Below, piece after piece: positions 25,002 to 34,635 of a stretch of DNA of 52,584 bases. Position numbers and translations under genes: made by a program. How positions within the stretch are numbered: the stretch's first letter is position 1; each line of letters opens with the position of its first letter. The stretch comes from Candidatus Omnitrophota bacterium (GTDB taxonomy: Bacteria; Hinthialibacterota; Hinthialibacteria; Hinthialibacterales; JAKPRU01): the NCBI GenBank assembly GCA_029570205.1, contig JAKQSI010000032.1, forward strand, positions 1 to 52,584, read 5' to 3'. The notes beneath the pieces were generated by a model. That model worked only from the letters and a program-made list of their open reading frames with translations, did no database searches and was not told where the DNA came from.

Positions 25002-25310
25002 TTAGAGCTCGGTTTCCTGAACGATATCTCCCGATAGAAGATCGTGAATAAACGCCACAATGCTGACTATCGTGAACCCTAAGGCCATTGTGTAAAAGAA
25101 GAAACTCAGTCCCATATCATCGCCGTTCAAATACGCGGCGACGGTACGCTGAAGCCAACAGAAAACCCAGAAAAACAGATTGGCAAAGAGATAATCCCAA
25201 GCCGTAAATCGCTGATGACTTACGGGGCCGGCCTTCTCCCGGGCTTTGGGGACCGCTTCTCGACTTTCAATAGGCTGTTCTGCGCGTTTCTTGCGTTTTT
25301 GTTTTGACAT
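25002..25310 (-). CDS. Small two-helix membrane protein, unknown function
   Basis: 102 residues: a basic, hydrophilic N-terminus (KQKRKKR ... about 35 residues), then two hydrophobic segments (about 42-60 DYLFANLFFWVFCWLQRTV and 70-90 FFFYTMALGFTIVSIVAFI) and a short acidic tail. No family recognised. The ribosome-binding site is weak (GAG 8 bases upstream). It lies between nnr and ppdK on the same strand. Confidence 0.65.
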   Translation of the reverse strand: MSKQKRKKRAEQPIESREAVPKAREKAGPVSHQRFTAWDYLFANLFFWVFCWLQRTVAAYLNGDDMGLSFFFYTMALGFTIVSIVAFIHDLLSGDIVQETEL

Positions 25311-25410
25311 TGTCCGGCTCGATCAAATGTTATCAGTCTTCAAACCTGAGACCTTCCATCCCCCGCGAGGTTGGTGAACGTGTCGTTTCCTTTCTGGATT
25401 CTATGTAAGA

Positions 25411-25493
25411 CCCCGATCGGATAAACGGTCGGGGGGTATTCCAAAACACCGGTTGGCCAGGCAATTTCTTCCTCCCGCCGAGGCGGGAGGAAG
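25411..25493 (-). terminator. Paired hairpins after ppdK, possible 3' end
   Basis: First a perfect 11-bp stem CTTCCTCCCGC/GCGGGAGGAAG with a 4-base loop (25468-25493), then CCCCGA-CCG ... CGATCGGGG (25411-25434). Neither has a clear T-run on the minus strand, so they may serve factor-dependent termination or mRNA protection instead. Confidence 0.4.
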
Positions 25494-25559
25494 ATCGTTG
25501 CATGTCCAACTTATTTTCACATGTCCGCCTGTGGGTTTCAACCCCCGGAGAGCGGATTC

Positions 25560-28331
25560 TCAATGTTTCTTTTTCGCAGCCGCTTTCTTCCCGGCTTTGC
25601 TCTTTTCGGTGTCGGCCTGTTCCTCAACCACCGCCTGGGCTAATGCCAAACGGGCGATGGGAATTCGGAACGGCGAGCAGGAAACATAGTTCATGCCCAC
25701 CCTGTGGCAGAACTTGACCGATTCCGCCTCGCCTCCGTGCTCACCGCAAATCCCGACCTTGAGGTTCGGACGAGCGCTTCGACCCCGTTCAATCCCTATC
25801 TTAATTAACTCCCCAACCGCCTCCACATCCACTGTCTGGAACGGATCGGCAGGCAGAAGGTTATGCGCTAAATAATGCGGGAGAAATCCACCGATGTCAT
25901 CCCGCGAAAACCCGAAGGTCATCTGGGTCAGGTCATTGGTGCCGAAGGAGAAGAACTCGGCCACCGTGGCGATCTTGTCGGCGGTCAAGGCGGCACGGGG
26001 AATCTCGATCATCGTCCCGAACATGTGCGGAATGCTCCGCATCCCGAACTTCTTCCGGGTTTCATCATAGACCTTCTGGGCGATCTTGAACTGATCCTCC
26101 AGTTCGCTCACCATGCTGACGACCGGAATCATGATTTCCGGGAAAGCCTTTTTCTTGTTTTTCAGCAGTTCTGCAGTCGATTCGAGAATCGCGCGAATCT
26201 GCATTTCGCTTACTTCGGGGTATGTAACGCCGAGACGGACTCCACGATGCCCCATCATGGGGTTGTTCTCGTGCAATCCTTCCGCGCGTTTCTGCAACTC
26301 CTCCAAATCCACCTTGAGGCTCTTGGCCAGACGTTCCTGGGCCTCCGGCGCATTGGGCACAAACTCATGCAGCGGCGGGTCCAGCAGGCGGATGGTGACC
26401 GGATTGCCCCCCATCACTTCGAGGGTACTCTTAATGTCATGTTTGACAAACGGAAACAGTTCGGCCAGCGCCTCGCGACGTTCCTCCTCTGTGGTGGACA
26501 TAATCATTTTGCGAAGGAGGAAAAGCGGCTCGTCGGACCCCTCACCGTAAAACATGTGTTCGATACGGAAGAGACCGATCCCCTCCGCGCCGAACTGCAT
26601 TGCTTTCGACGCATCGGCAGGCGTGTCGGCATTTGCACGAACTTTCAGTTGGCGAACCTTGTCGCAAATCTTCATAAACGCCGTAAACGCCGGATTGTCT
26701 TCTCCCGGATCCACCAGAGGAAGCTGACCTTCGTAAACCACACCTTTTGTACCGTTCAGAGTTACCCAGTCTCCTTCGCGATAAACTGAATCATCTGCTC
26801 GGAACAATCGATGTTCCTCGTCCACCTCTATATCCCCGGCGCCCACAATGCAGCATTTCCCCCAACCTCGCGCCACAAGCGCCGCATGACTGGTCATCCC
26901 GCCGCGTGAGGTCAGAATTGCTTGGGCTGCGCGCATCCCCTCTACATCTTCCGGATTCGTTTCGCCGCGCACCAGAATAACTTTCTTGCCCGCCTTCGCC
27001 CACTCAACCGCGTCATTCGCGTTGAAAACGATCTGTCCGCGCGCACCGCCCGGTCCCGCCGGAAGGCCCTTCGCAATTTTCTTTGCCCCGGCTTCCGCTT
27101 TCGGGTCTACAATGGGGTGCAGCATTTCATCGACCTGCGCGGGGGTCACACGCATAACCGCCTCCTCTGCACTGATGAGGCGTTCCTTGCACATATCGAC
27201 AGCCATCCTGATCGCCGCCGGACCGTTCCGCTTCCCTACACGGCATTGAAGCATCCAGAGCTTGCCTTCCTGGATCGTGAACTCAATGTCCTGCATATCC
27301 CGATAATGCTTCTCGAGCAGTTTCTGGATCCTGTCCAGCTCCTTGTAAATCTTCGGCATTTTGACTTCCAGCGAATCGAGATGCCGGTTGTGATCCGTTT
27401 TCCCGACCTCATTGATGGGATTGGGAGTCCGAATTCCCGCCACCACATCTTCCCCCTGGGCGTTCGGAAGCCATTCGCCATAAAAGACTTTTTCTCCCGT
27501 TGCCGGATTTCGTGTAAATGCCACACCGGTCGCCGAGGTTTCACCCATGTTTCCAAACACCATGGCCTGAACATTCACTGCCGTTCCCCACTCATCGGGG
27601 ATGTTCTCGATGCGACGATACGCGACAGCGCGCTTTCCGTTCCAGGAGGCAAACACGGCGCCGATTCCGCCCCAGAGTTGATCCATCGGATCCTCCGGAA
27701 ACGGTTTTCCCAGAGCTTCGAGGACCTTCGCTTTGAAAAGTTCCACCAACTCCTTCAGATCGTCGGCGGACAACTCGGTATCCAGGGTCACCCCGCGATC
27801 CTTTTTCATCTTGTCCATGACTCGTTCCAGCTGAGCGCGAATCCCCTGTCCTTCGGCGGGCTCGATTCCGGCGGCTTTCTCCATCACCACATCGGAATAC
27901 ATCTGGATCAGTCGACGTTGCGCATCGTAAACAAAACGGGGATTCCCGGTTTTCCGAATCAACCCCTCTCGTGTCTTGTCATTGAGACCGATATTCAGCA
28001 CGGTTTCCATCATACCCGGCATGGATTTTCGTGCGCCGGAACGGACTGAAAGCAGAAGGGGATTCACGGGATCTCCGAACTTGGCGCCCATGATTTTTTC
28101 AACCTGCGCAAGCGCTTTGTCAACGGTTTCTTTCAATCCCGGTGGGTATTTCCCCTTATTTTTGTAAAAAAAGGTGCAGACTTCCGTGGTAATAGTGAAT
28201 CCTGCGGGAACAGGGAGACCCAAACCGGCCATTTCAGCCAGGTTTGCGCCCTTTCCACCGAGCAGGTTCTTCATCTCCGCCGAGCCTTCCGCCCGGCCTC
28301 CGCCGAAAGAATATACATATTTGGTGGCCAT
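25560..28331 (-). CDS. ppdK: Pyruvate, phosphate dikinase
   Basis: 923 residues. ATP-grasp N-terminal domain (YSFGGGRAEGSAEMKNLLGGKGANLAEM; LLLSVRSGARKSMPGMMETVLNIGLND), swivelling domain with catalytic His482 in SRGGMTSHAALVARGWGKCC, and PEP/pyruvate barrel with the C-terminal LKVGICGEHGGE containing the catalytic Cys. Interconverts pyruvate, ATP and Pi with PEP, AMP and PPi. It is about 45 residues longer than the classical enzyme; the extra includes a lysine/alanine tail (KAGKKAAAKKKH). No regulatory PPDK kinase/phosphatase (PDRP) gene nearby. Confidence 0.96.
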   Translation of the reverse strand: MATKYVYSFGGGRAEGSAEMKNLLGGKGANLAEMAGLGLPVPAGFTITTEVCTFFYKNKGKYPPGLKETVDKALAQVEKIMGAKFGDPVNPLLLSVRSGARKSMPGMMETVLNIGLNDKTREGLIRKTGNPRFVYDAQRRLIQMYSDVVMEKAAGIEPAEGQGIRAQLERVMDKMKKDRGVTLDTELSADDLKELVELFKAKVLEALGKPFPEDPMDQLWGGIGAVFASWNGKRAVAYRRIENIPDEWGTAVNVQAMVFGNMGETSATGVAFTRNPATGEKVFYGEWLPNAQGEDVVAGIRTPNPINEVGKTDHNRHLDSLEVKMPKIYKELDRIQKLLEKHYRDMQDIEFTIQEGKLWMLQCRVGKRNGPAAIRMAVDMCKERLISAEEAVMRVTPAQVDEMLHPIVDPKAEAGAKKIAKGLPAGPGGARGQIVFNANDAVEWAKAGKKVILVRGETNPEDVEGMRAAQAILTSRGGMTSHAALVARGWGKCCIVGAGDIEVDEEHRLFRADDSVYREGDWVTLNGTKGVVYEGQLPLVDPGEDNPAFTAFMKICDKVRQLKVRANADTPADASKAMQFGAEGIGLFRIEHMFYGEGSDEPLFLLRKMIMSTTEEERREALAELFPFVKHDIKSTLEVMGGNPVTIRLLDPPLHEFVPNAPEAQERLAKSLKVDLEELQKRAEGLHENNPMMGHRGVRLGVTYPEVSEMQIRAILESTAELLKNKKKAFPEIMIPVVSMVSELEDQFKIAQKVYDETRKKFGMRSIPHMFGTMIEIPRAALTADKIATVAEFFSFGTNDLTQMTFGFSRDDIGGFLPHYLAHNLLPADPFQTVDVEAVGELIKIGIERGRSARPNLKVGICGEHGGEAESVKFCHRVGMNYVSCSPFRIPIARLALAQAVVEEQADTEKSKAGKKAAAKKKH

Positions 28332-28857
28332 TGGATACTAGCCGCTCCCTTCGTTAATTTTGTGGGATTGTTGCTTCTATCTCGGATAACAACAAACCAT
28401 TATGATATACCATATTGCGTCCGCCAGAGAAGATTGCCTTGGTCCGGGGTTTTTCTGACGCTGGACTCTATTGACAACGGAGACCGCGTTTCAATCATCG
28501 AAACCTTCTCACTGCCTCACCCCTCAGTCGCTTACAGGCGTCATTGCGAGGAGCGAAGCGAGGTGGGAATCTCATCGTTGAAGCGCGGAAGCCTGAGATC
28601 GCCACATCCCGGTTCTTTGCAGACTCCGGGCGGCTCCTCCTAAGAAAGTTCGCCCTTCGACAGGCACGGAGGCCTGTCCCACTGGGCAGCTGCCCAGTAG
28701 GCCAGGCGTCCGGCAGCTGCCCAGTAGGCCAGGCGTCCCTGCCTGGCAAAGAAGGGCGGGGAGTATGCTTTTTTCACCCAATCACCGGCTCCGCTGGAGT
28801 TGCGCTCGGGACTTGAAAAGGCTCTTTCTTTTTCGCAAGTATTTGTGAGCATTTTTC
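28332..28857. repeat. Repeat-filled gap: dispersed repeat copy 2 with inserted 30-bp-type modules
   Basis: 28538-28640 and about 28755-28810 correspond to 247-412 at the start of the window (CATTGCGAGGAGCGAAGCG, CTGAGATCGCCAC, CAGACTCCGGG, CAATCACCGG). Between them 28655-28750 contains degenerate modules AGGCACGGAGGCCTGTCCCACTGGG and two direct copies of CAGCTGCCCAGTAGGCCAGGCGTCC. The first 200 bases downstream of ppdK's start hold its upstream region. Confidence 0.8.
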
Positions 28858-28923
28858 ATTGGACATCTATTGACTTCTGATCCCTTTCCGGTTATTCTGT
28901 CCATAGATGTCCAATGGATGTCC
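28858..28923 (+). promoter_or_regulatory. Promoter framed by a perfect 13-bp inverted repeat (operator)
   Basis: ATTGGACATCTAT (28858-28870) and its exact reverse complement ATAGATGTCCAAT (28903-28915) lie on either side of a promoter: TTGACT (28870-28875), 17-base spacer, TATTCT (28893-28898). A further half-site GGATGTCC (28916-28923) repeats AGATGTCC (28905-28912) exactly 11 bases, one helical turn, further on. The gene behind it encodes an HTH protein, so autoregulation is the simplest reading. Confidence 0.8.
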
Positions 28924-28953
28924 CTTATCGAGAAACTTCGCGGAGAAAGTCCA

Positions 28954-29643
28954 ATGAATCTCACCGTTAAGGACGCTGCTACCCTGCTCCAGGTTTCGGA
29001 GAAGACCATTTATCGATGGATCCAGAAGGGAATCCTTCCCGCCTATCGCCTTCAGGACCAATACCGCTTCGTCCGTGGTGAATTACTTCAATGGGCCGGC
29101 GCGCACCGGGTGAATGCCTCCGAGGCCATATTCACCGATCCCCATGTCGACGAATCTCCCTCTCTCCGCCTTTCGGATTCCCTCGAACGCGGAGGCATTT
29201 ATTACCGCATTGAGGGCGAAGATAAGGAAACAGTCATCAAAATCGCTGTCCACATGCTCCGTCTACCGGAAGATGTGGATCGCGATGTCCTTTATCGAGC
29301 GGTTCTCATCCGCGAGAACCTGGCATCTACCGCTATCGGAAACGGAATTGCGGTTCCCCATGCCCGATACCCCGTGATTCAACAATTCGAATCCCCCGCG
29401 GTCGGACTGTTTTTTATCGAGCAACCCGTTGATTTTGGAGCCTTGGATGGCCTGCCGGTTTCGGCCATGTTTCTGGTCGTAAGCCCGACAGTAAAAGGCC
29501 ATTTGCAGCTGCTCTCAAGAGTTTTCCATCTCTTACGAAAACCCGAATTCGTGAAACTGTTGCAGGATCAATCTTCACGGGAACAAATCTTGCGGATGAT
29601 CCGCGAGTTGGAGGGACAAATGGAAAGAGTGGGCCATGCTTCC
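28954..29643 (+). CDS. HTH (excisionase/MerR-type) - PTS EIIA type-2 fusion regulator
   Basis: About 230 residues. Residues 3-47 form an excisionase-type winged helix (LTVKDAATLLQVSEKTIYRWIQKGILPAYRL ... RFVRGELLQW). Residues about 75-225 are a fructose/nitrogen-type EIIA domain with the phosphorylatable His136 in GNGIAVPHARYP. A phosphorylatable DNA-binding protein would read the PTS phosphorylation state. No EI, HPr or sugar permease is in the window. The ATG at 28954 has GGAGAAA upstream; an ATG at 28918 would overlap the operator. The stop is followed by a short gap and a 75-residue gene. Confidence 0.85.
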
Positions 29644-29703
29644 TGAAAAGAATTTGTGAGCGCATCGGTTTCATGCTTATATCGTTTTTGGAGGTTTTAC
29701 TCA

Positions 29704-29931
29704 ATGAGCGCAAAAAACGCCACGAATAATCACATGGTCAGTGTCCGCCGGGGGCAGACAGTTCGATACCCGGATCACAGAGGGATCATCCGAGCGACCG
29801 TCGAGCAGATTCGCGAAATTCGGACTGCCCGCAGTGTCGAGCAGTTCACCGGTCTCGATAAGGAGATTGTCCTCACCCTCCAGATGGATGACGGGATGGT
29901 ATCCGCTCGTCCCTGGCAGGTGATTTTCTGA
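29704..29931 (+). CDS. Small conserved-looking protein of 75 residues
   Basis: Start at 29704 with GGAGG 9 bases upstream. The sequence (VSVRRGQTVRYPDHRGIIRATVEQIREIRTA ... EIVLTLQMDDGMVSARPWQVIF) alternates hydrophobic and charged residues like a small SH3-like beta-barrel. No family recognised. It sits 60 bases after the HTH-EIIA gene and before a terminator, so the two probably form one unit. Confidence 0.65.
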   Translation: MSAKNATNNHMVSVRRGQTVRYPDHRGIIRATVEQIREIRTARSVEQFTGLDKEIVLTLQMDDGMVSARPWQVIF

Positions 29932-29968
29932 CACGGACGGTTGAATCAAGTATCTGCCGGGGGATCAC

Positions 29969-29995
29969 GGCCGGGTTCCCCGGCCGGACCTTTTT
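29969..29995 (+). terminator. Intrinsic terminator
   Basis: GGCCGGG (29969-29975), loop TTC(C), CCCGGCC (29979-29985), then GGACC and five T. Closes the HTH-EIIA/75-residue unit. Confidence 0.65.
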
Positions 29996-30083
29996 CTGTT
30001 CGGGATGAGTCGGCCTGTCGGCACTCGATTCACACCACAAATTCGGTATAATCCGCAGGCGATTCCAAGACAGGGAAAGGCCG

Positions 30084-30896
30084 ATGTCACGTTTTCGTAT
30101 TCTGGGTGTCCTGCTCTGCCTTCCGGTTCTGTCGTGGGCGCATAACTTGGACCCACGATCGATCGACCGGTATTCCGAAATCCTTCTCTCCCCCGAAAGC
30201 GGACGGCTTTATTATGTTCTGGTTTACGGGCAAAACGGCACGGATTACGCCATCCGTATTCTAAAACCGGATGCCACAGGCCATGCCGCCCCCGAACTCC
30301 AGCGGATTTATCTGGAACAGCGCAACAAGGAATACCTTCCCAATCAACGGCTTCAAATCCACTCACAGGATGTTCCGCTCCGGTATATCGGCGGGGTTTC
30401 GGGAATGTCGATCGGACACGGTGGGATGCTTGTCAACCGCTCGGTGCTGATTTACGAATTCAATTATCCGGACGGAATGCCGCGTGATCAGAAAGTCCCT
30501 TTTCATTATGAGGATAACAATTTCGCTCGGCTGTTTTCCTGGAAACAGATCCGTGTTGTGGGGTTGCAGGGCGTGCAGGTGTATGGTCTTCGCCCGTATG
30601 AGAACCTGACGCCTTATGATTACACGATGCTCGATACCGGCGGACTGTTGCCCGCAACTCGCTCGGTTTCGCTGGAGATCACTGTTCCGTCATCACCGGT
30701 GGCCGATGCCACTCCCGAGGTCTCCTTTGCCGAAGCCTTAATGGAGGTTGGAGTTCCCACGTCGCCGGACAGAGAAATGACTTTGCTCAAGAAGTTCTTT
30801 TTGGTTCTTGTCCCGACAGCCGTTCTGGCGGCAATCATCCTGATTGTTTTCAACCGTCGGAAAGCCCACCGAGAGCAAATCGCGTTCAAACCGTAA
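30084..30896 (+). CDS. Exported membrane-anchored protein with AH-type (HupE N-terminal-like) domain
   Basis: 270 residues. Signal peptide about 1-19 cut before His: mature start HNLDPRSIDRYSEILLSPESGRLYYVLVYG. This resembles the periplasmic domain at the start of HupE/NicO-type metal transporters (AHPLGN-----Y--L-------V-Y--D), but here the channel part is missing. After about 200 residues of beta-rich sequence comes a single C-terminal membrane helix (about 233-253) and a basic end, so the domain is displayed outside and anchored in the inner membrane. Function is unknown; a link to metal handling would be inference. Confidence 0.75.
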   Translation: MSRFRILGVLLCLPVLSWAHNLDPRSIDRYSEILLSPESGRLYYVLVYGQNGTDYAIRILKPDATGHAAPELQRIYLEQRNKEYLPNQRLQIHSQDVPLRYIGGVSGMSIGHGGMLVNRSVLIYEFNYPDGMPRDQKVPFHYEDNNFARLFSWKQIRVVGLQGVQVYGLRPYENLTPYDYTMLDTGGLLPATRSVSLEITVPSSPVADATPEVSFAEALMEVGVPTSPDREMTLLKKFFLVLVPTAVLAAIILIVFNRRKAHREQIAFKP

Positions 30897-31048
30897 CAGT
30901 CGCTCCCCGCTCACTCCGGTTTCCTTGATCCTCTCCCGTTCTTCGCGTATTGTTTTCGATTCGGTTCATTGGAGTATCCTATTCTTCAAATCTGCGTACC
31001 GACCGAACTCGGAAATCCATTCCCACAGTATGATTTGAATTGAAATCG

Positions 31049-32806
31049 ATGATTGAATCCGTTCGAAAAAACGAGGCTCTCTTGTCCGGGAATGAGGCGA
31101 TTGCACGGGGCGCGTATGAAGCCGGAGTGCGTGTCGGCACGGCCTATCCCGGTACTCCCAGCACCGAGATCCTGGAGAACCTGCGAACCTATCCGGGGGT
31201 GAACGTGGAATGGTCGGTGAACGAGAAGGTTGCGGTGGAAGTCGCTTCCGGGGCCTCATTTTCCGGGGCACGGGCCATTGTTGCCATGAAACATGTCGGC
31301 CTGAATGTGGCCGCCGATCCCCTCATGACATTGGCCTATACCGGAGTGGGCGGGGGCATGGTGGTTGTCACGGCGGACGATCCGGGGATGCATAGCTCCC
31401 AGAACGAGCAGGACAACCGCTTCTTTGCCCGTTTTGCCGGAATCCCCATGTTTGAACCCGGCGACAGTGATGAGGCCCGTCGCCTCACACGCGCAGCATT
31501 CGATCTGAGCGAACGATTCGACACCCCCGTGCTGTTGCGGGTAACCACGCGCATTTCACATTCCAAGGGCATTGTGAATCTGGAGGAACCGGAAACACGC
31601 CCCGGCGCCCAGCGGATTCCGCTCTCTCCGCCGAAATATGTCATGCTGCCCTCGTTTGCGCGGCAACGGGCCGTCGTCAAATTGGAGCGTCTATCCGGCC
31701 TTCGTCGGGAAACAGAGAAATGGGTTTTTTCCGAGAAAGGAACCGGAGATGGGAAAACGGGAGTCATCACATCCGGCGTCTGTTACCACTATGTGCGTGA
31801 GGTCGCGCCGGACCTTGATATCCTTCGTCCGGTGATGACTTATCCTTTCCCGGACGAGTCTGTAAAACAATTTGCCAAAACTCACGAGAAAATCTTAGTT
31901 ATCGAGGAACTCGATACATATCTCACAGACCAGGTACGCGCGCTGGGGATGGAGGTACAGGATCTGGGGTCCTGGTGGAAATTGGGGGAGCTGGACCCGG
32001 ACCGGGTCGCCAAAATGCTCGGGAAGCCGGTTTGCGAGATTCCGGTAACGGAAGGGTGGCCCGCTGCCGCGCCAGTGATGTGTCCGGGGTGTCCGCACCG
32101 ATCCACCTTTGCCGTCCTGAAAGAACTCGGAGTCGAGGCGACCGGCGATATCGGCTGCTATACCCTGGGAGCCTTGCCGCCTCTAAACGCCATGCACACC
32201 TGCGTAAACATGGGTGGAGGGGTCTCACATGCCTTTGGGATCGAAAAAGCGCACGGGCCATCCGCCTCAGAGACCACTGTCGCCGTGATCGGCGATTCCA
32301 CATTCCTGCATTCCGGGATCACCTCGTTATTGGATATCGTTTACAACGGAGGAACGACGACAACAATCATCCTGGACAATTCCACCACCGCTATGACCGG
32401 CCGACAGCACCATCCCGGAACCGGGTTTCGCCTGGATGGAACCCCTGCGCCCGCGGTCGATCTGGAGACGCTGTGCCGGGCGCTCGGCGTAAACGACATC
32501 CACACAATCGGCGCCTATAACCTCGACCTTCTGCGCAGAACAATTAAAGAAGCACTGGCCCGACGGGAACCGTCCGTCATTATCGTGAAAACTCCGTGTG
32601 TCCTTCTCAAGCGCGAACACAAAATGCCCTATCGGATCGACCGGGATATCTGCTCCGACTGCGGGAGCTGTACAGACTTGGGATGCCCCGCAATCTGTGA
32701 AGGGGATGATGGCAAGTATATCGACCCGGTTTTGTGTGTCGGCTGTGACTTATGTCGGCAGGTGTGCGAATTGGAAGCAATTCAGGTAATCGAAAAAGCA
32801 TTATGA
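31049..32806 (+). CDS. iorA: Indolepyruvate ferredoxin oxidoreductase, alpha subunit
   Basis: 585 residues. N-terminal pyrimidine-binding domain (ARGAYEAGVRVGTAYPGTPSTEILE), central domain, TPP domain with MCPGCPHRSTF, GDIGCYTLG and GDSTFLHSGI, and a C-terminal two-[4Fe-4S] ferredoxin module (CSDCGSCTDLGC-x3-C; CVGCDLCRQVC). Oxidatively decarboxylates aryl-pyruvates to aryl-acetyl-CoA and passes electrons to ferredoxin. ATG 31049 chosen; a TTG at 31040 is in frame and no strong ribosome-binding site decides. Overlaps iorB by 4 bases. Confidence 0.95.
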   Translation: MIESVRKNEALLSGNEAIARGAYEAGVRVGTAYPGTPSTEILENLRTYPGVNVEWSVNEKVAVEVASGASFSGARAIVAMKHVGLNVAADPLMTLAYTGVGGGMVVVTADDPGMHSSQNEQDNRFFARFAGIPMFEPGDSDEARRLTRAAFDLSERFDTPVLLRVTTRISHSKGIVNLEEPETRPGAQRIPLSPPKYVMLPSFARQRAVVKLERLSGLRRETEKWVFSEKGTGDGKTGVITSGVCYHYVREVAPDLDILRPVMTYPFPDESVKQFAKTHEKILVIEELDTYLTDQVRALGMEVQDLGSWWKLGELDPDRVAKMLGKPVCEIPVTEGWPAAAPVMCPGCPHRSTFAVLKELGVEATGDIGCYTLGALPPLNAMHTCVNMGGGVSHAFGIEKAHGPSASETTVAVIGDSTFLHSGITSLLDIVYNGGTTTTIILDNSTTAMTGRQHHPGTGFRLDGTPAPAVDLETLCRALGVNDIHTIGAYNLDLLRRTIKEALARREPSVIIVKTPCVLLKREHKMPYRIDRDICSDCGSCTDLGCPAICEGDDGKYIDPVLCVGCDLCRQVCELEAIQVIEKAL

Positions 32807-33285
32807 ATATCGAGAAAACGCAAAGTATTCTGTTTGCCGGTCTCGGCGGCCAGGGGATTCTTGTAGCGAGCGGGATCACCGCCCTGGCGGCGTTCCACGC
32901 CGGATATGATGTCAAACAGAGCGAGGTCCACGGCATGGCACAGCGGGGGGGAAGCGTCTCAAGCCAAATCCGTTTCGGCAAGAAAGTACACAGCCCGCTC
33001 ATTCCACAGGGAACCGTGGATATCCTGGTGGCTGTTCACCCGCGTGAAAGCGCCCGAAACCGGTCTCAGGTCCGCCCGGGGGGAGTAATTATCGATCCGT
33101 CCATCCCAAATGCCGAGGAAGAATTGAAAAATAAGTGGGGCAACCTGTATCTGCTCGGAGTTCTGTCTCATTATCTCCCGTTTTCTCCCGAAGCATGGCA
33201 TTCAGCCATCCGCTCCGTGGTTCCGCAGAAGTATTTGGAAGTCAACATGATGGCCTTTGCTCGTGGAACCGACCGTATTCTATAA
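32803..33285 (+). CDS. iorB: Indolepyruvate ferredoxin oxidoreductase, beta subunit
   Basis: 160 residues, a gamma-domain protein of the 2-oxoacid:ferredoxin oxidoreductase family: ILFAGLGGQGILVASGITA, VKQSEVHGMAQRGGSVSSQIRFG. It is somewhat short (190-200 is usual), lacking part of the C-terminus. Start at ATGA 32803-32806 overlapping iorA. Forms the IorAB heterodimer with the preceding product. Confidence 0.95.
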   Translation: MNIEKTQSILFAGLGGQGILVASGITALAAFHAGYDVKQSEVHGMAQRGGSVSSQIRFGKKVHSPLIPQGTVDILVAVHPRESARNRSQVRPGGVIIDPSIPNAEEELKNKWGNLYLLGVLSHYLPFSPEAWHSAIRSVVPQKYLEVNMMAFARGTDRIL

Positions 33286-33303
33286 CAGGACTGGGGTTGC
33301 ATT

Positions 33304-34635
33304 ATGATCTGGAACAAAGAGATGGAATGTCTGCCTCGTGAGGAGCGCAGGGCTTTGCAGCTCTATCGCCTTCGCCGGACACTCCGCCGCGTGTACGAGA
33401 CCATTCCGGCATACCGTCGAAGGTTCGATGAGACAGGCGTGACACCCGATGATCTCCATCATCTTGAAGATCTCCAAAAGTTTCCGTTCACCTCAAAGAA
33501 CGATCTTCGAGATAACTATCCGTTTGGCCTGTTCGGCTCACCCCTCAAAGATGTCGTCCGCATCCATTCCTCCTCCGGAACCACCGGCAAACCGGTGGTT
33601 GTGGGGTACACAAGGGAGGATGTGGATATCTGGGCGGAAAGCGTCGCCCGCGCAATTTTCTGCTCGGGTGGCGGTCCCGATGACATCATCCAGGTCGCGT
33701 ACGGATATGGACTGTTCACAGGCGGGCTGGGTCTCCATTATGGGGGAGAGAAAGTGGGAGCCACGGTGGTTCCTATCTCCGGGGGCAACACGAAACGCCA
33801 GGTGATGCTGTTTGAAGACTTTGGTGTCACCATACTTGCCTGCACCCCCTCGTATGCCCTTTGCATCGCGGAGATGATGGAGGAAATGAAGGTGGATCAC
33901 AGCAAGTTGAAACTGGGCGCCGCGATATTGGGCGCCGAACCGTGGTCCAACTCCATGCGCAACGAGATCGAACAGCGGATGGGCGTGAAAGCATACGATA
34001 TCTATGGCCTCTCCGAAATCATCGGGCCGGGAGTCGGTTGCGAGTGTGAGTGTCAGGACGGCCTGCATATTTGTGATGACCATTTTATCCCGGAAATTGT
34101 AGACCCCGACACCGGCGAGGTCTTGCCCGAAGGCGAAAAAGGGGAACTCGTATTCACCTGCGTCACCAAACAGGCATTCCCCACCATCCGGTTCCGCACC
34201 CATGACATCAGCCGCCTTACCTCCGAACCCTGCCGGTGCGGACGAACGACTATGCGAATGGAACGAATAAGCGGACGAACCGATGACATGCTGATTATTC
34301 GCGGCGTAAACGTCTTTCCGTCGCAAATCGAAAGCGTTCTCATGCAAATCGAGGAAACCGAACCTTATTATCTGATTGTCGTCGACAAGCGGGGAACTTT
34401 GGATGAGTTGGAAATCCGCGTGGAGGTAAGAGAACAAATCTTCTCCGATGAGGTCCGGAAACTGGAGGAATTGCAACGCAAAATCCGCAGGGAAATTGAA
34501 AGCGTCTTGGGCATCAGCGCGGTGATTCGTCTGGTCGAACCGAAAACGATTGAACGAAGCATCGGCAAGGCAACACGGGTTGTGGATCGAAGGACGCTTG
34601 AAAACGGACCGGAAACAGGAGGTAAGGCGTCATGA
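33304..34635 (+). CDS. paaK: Phenylacetate-CoA ligase
   Basis: 443 residues of the AMP-forming adenylate superfamily, PaaK group. P-loop-like [15 protein letters not shown] (about 88-102), [31 protein letters not shown] and [20 protein letters not shown] are present. A CECECQDG insertion and PCRCGR suggest the structural cysteine region typical of this group. It could form aryl-acetyl-CoA or, run in reverse with IorAB, recover ATP from it. ACT-domain gene overlaps by 4 bases. Confidence 0.95.
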   Translation: MIWNKEMECLPREERRALQLYRLRRTLRRVYETIPAYRRRFDETGVTPDDLHHLEDLQKFPFTSKNDLRDNYPFGLFGSPLKDVVRIHSSSGTTGKPVVVGYTREDVDIWAESVARAIFCSGGGPDDIIQVAYGYGLFTGGLGLHYGGEKVGATVVPISGGNTKRQVMLFEDFGVTILACTPSYALCIAEMMEEMKVDHSKLKLGAAILGAEPWSNSMRNEIEQRMGVKAYDIYGLSEIIGPGVGCECECQDGLHICDDHFIPEIVDPDTGEVLPEGEKGELVFTCVTKQAFPTIRFRTHDISRLTSEPCRCGRTTMRMERISGRTDDMLIIRGVNVFPSQIESVLMQIEETEPYYLIVVDKRGTLDELEIRVEVREQIFSDEVRKLEELQRKIRREIESVLGISAVIRLVEPKTIERSIGKATRVVDRRTLENGPETGGKAS

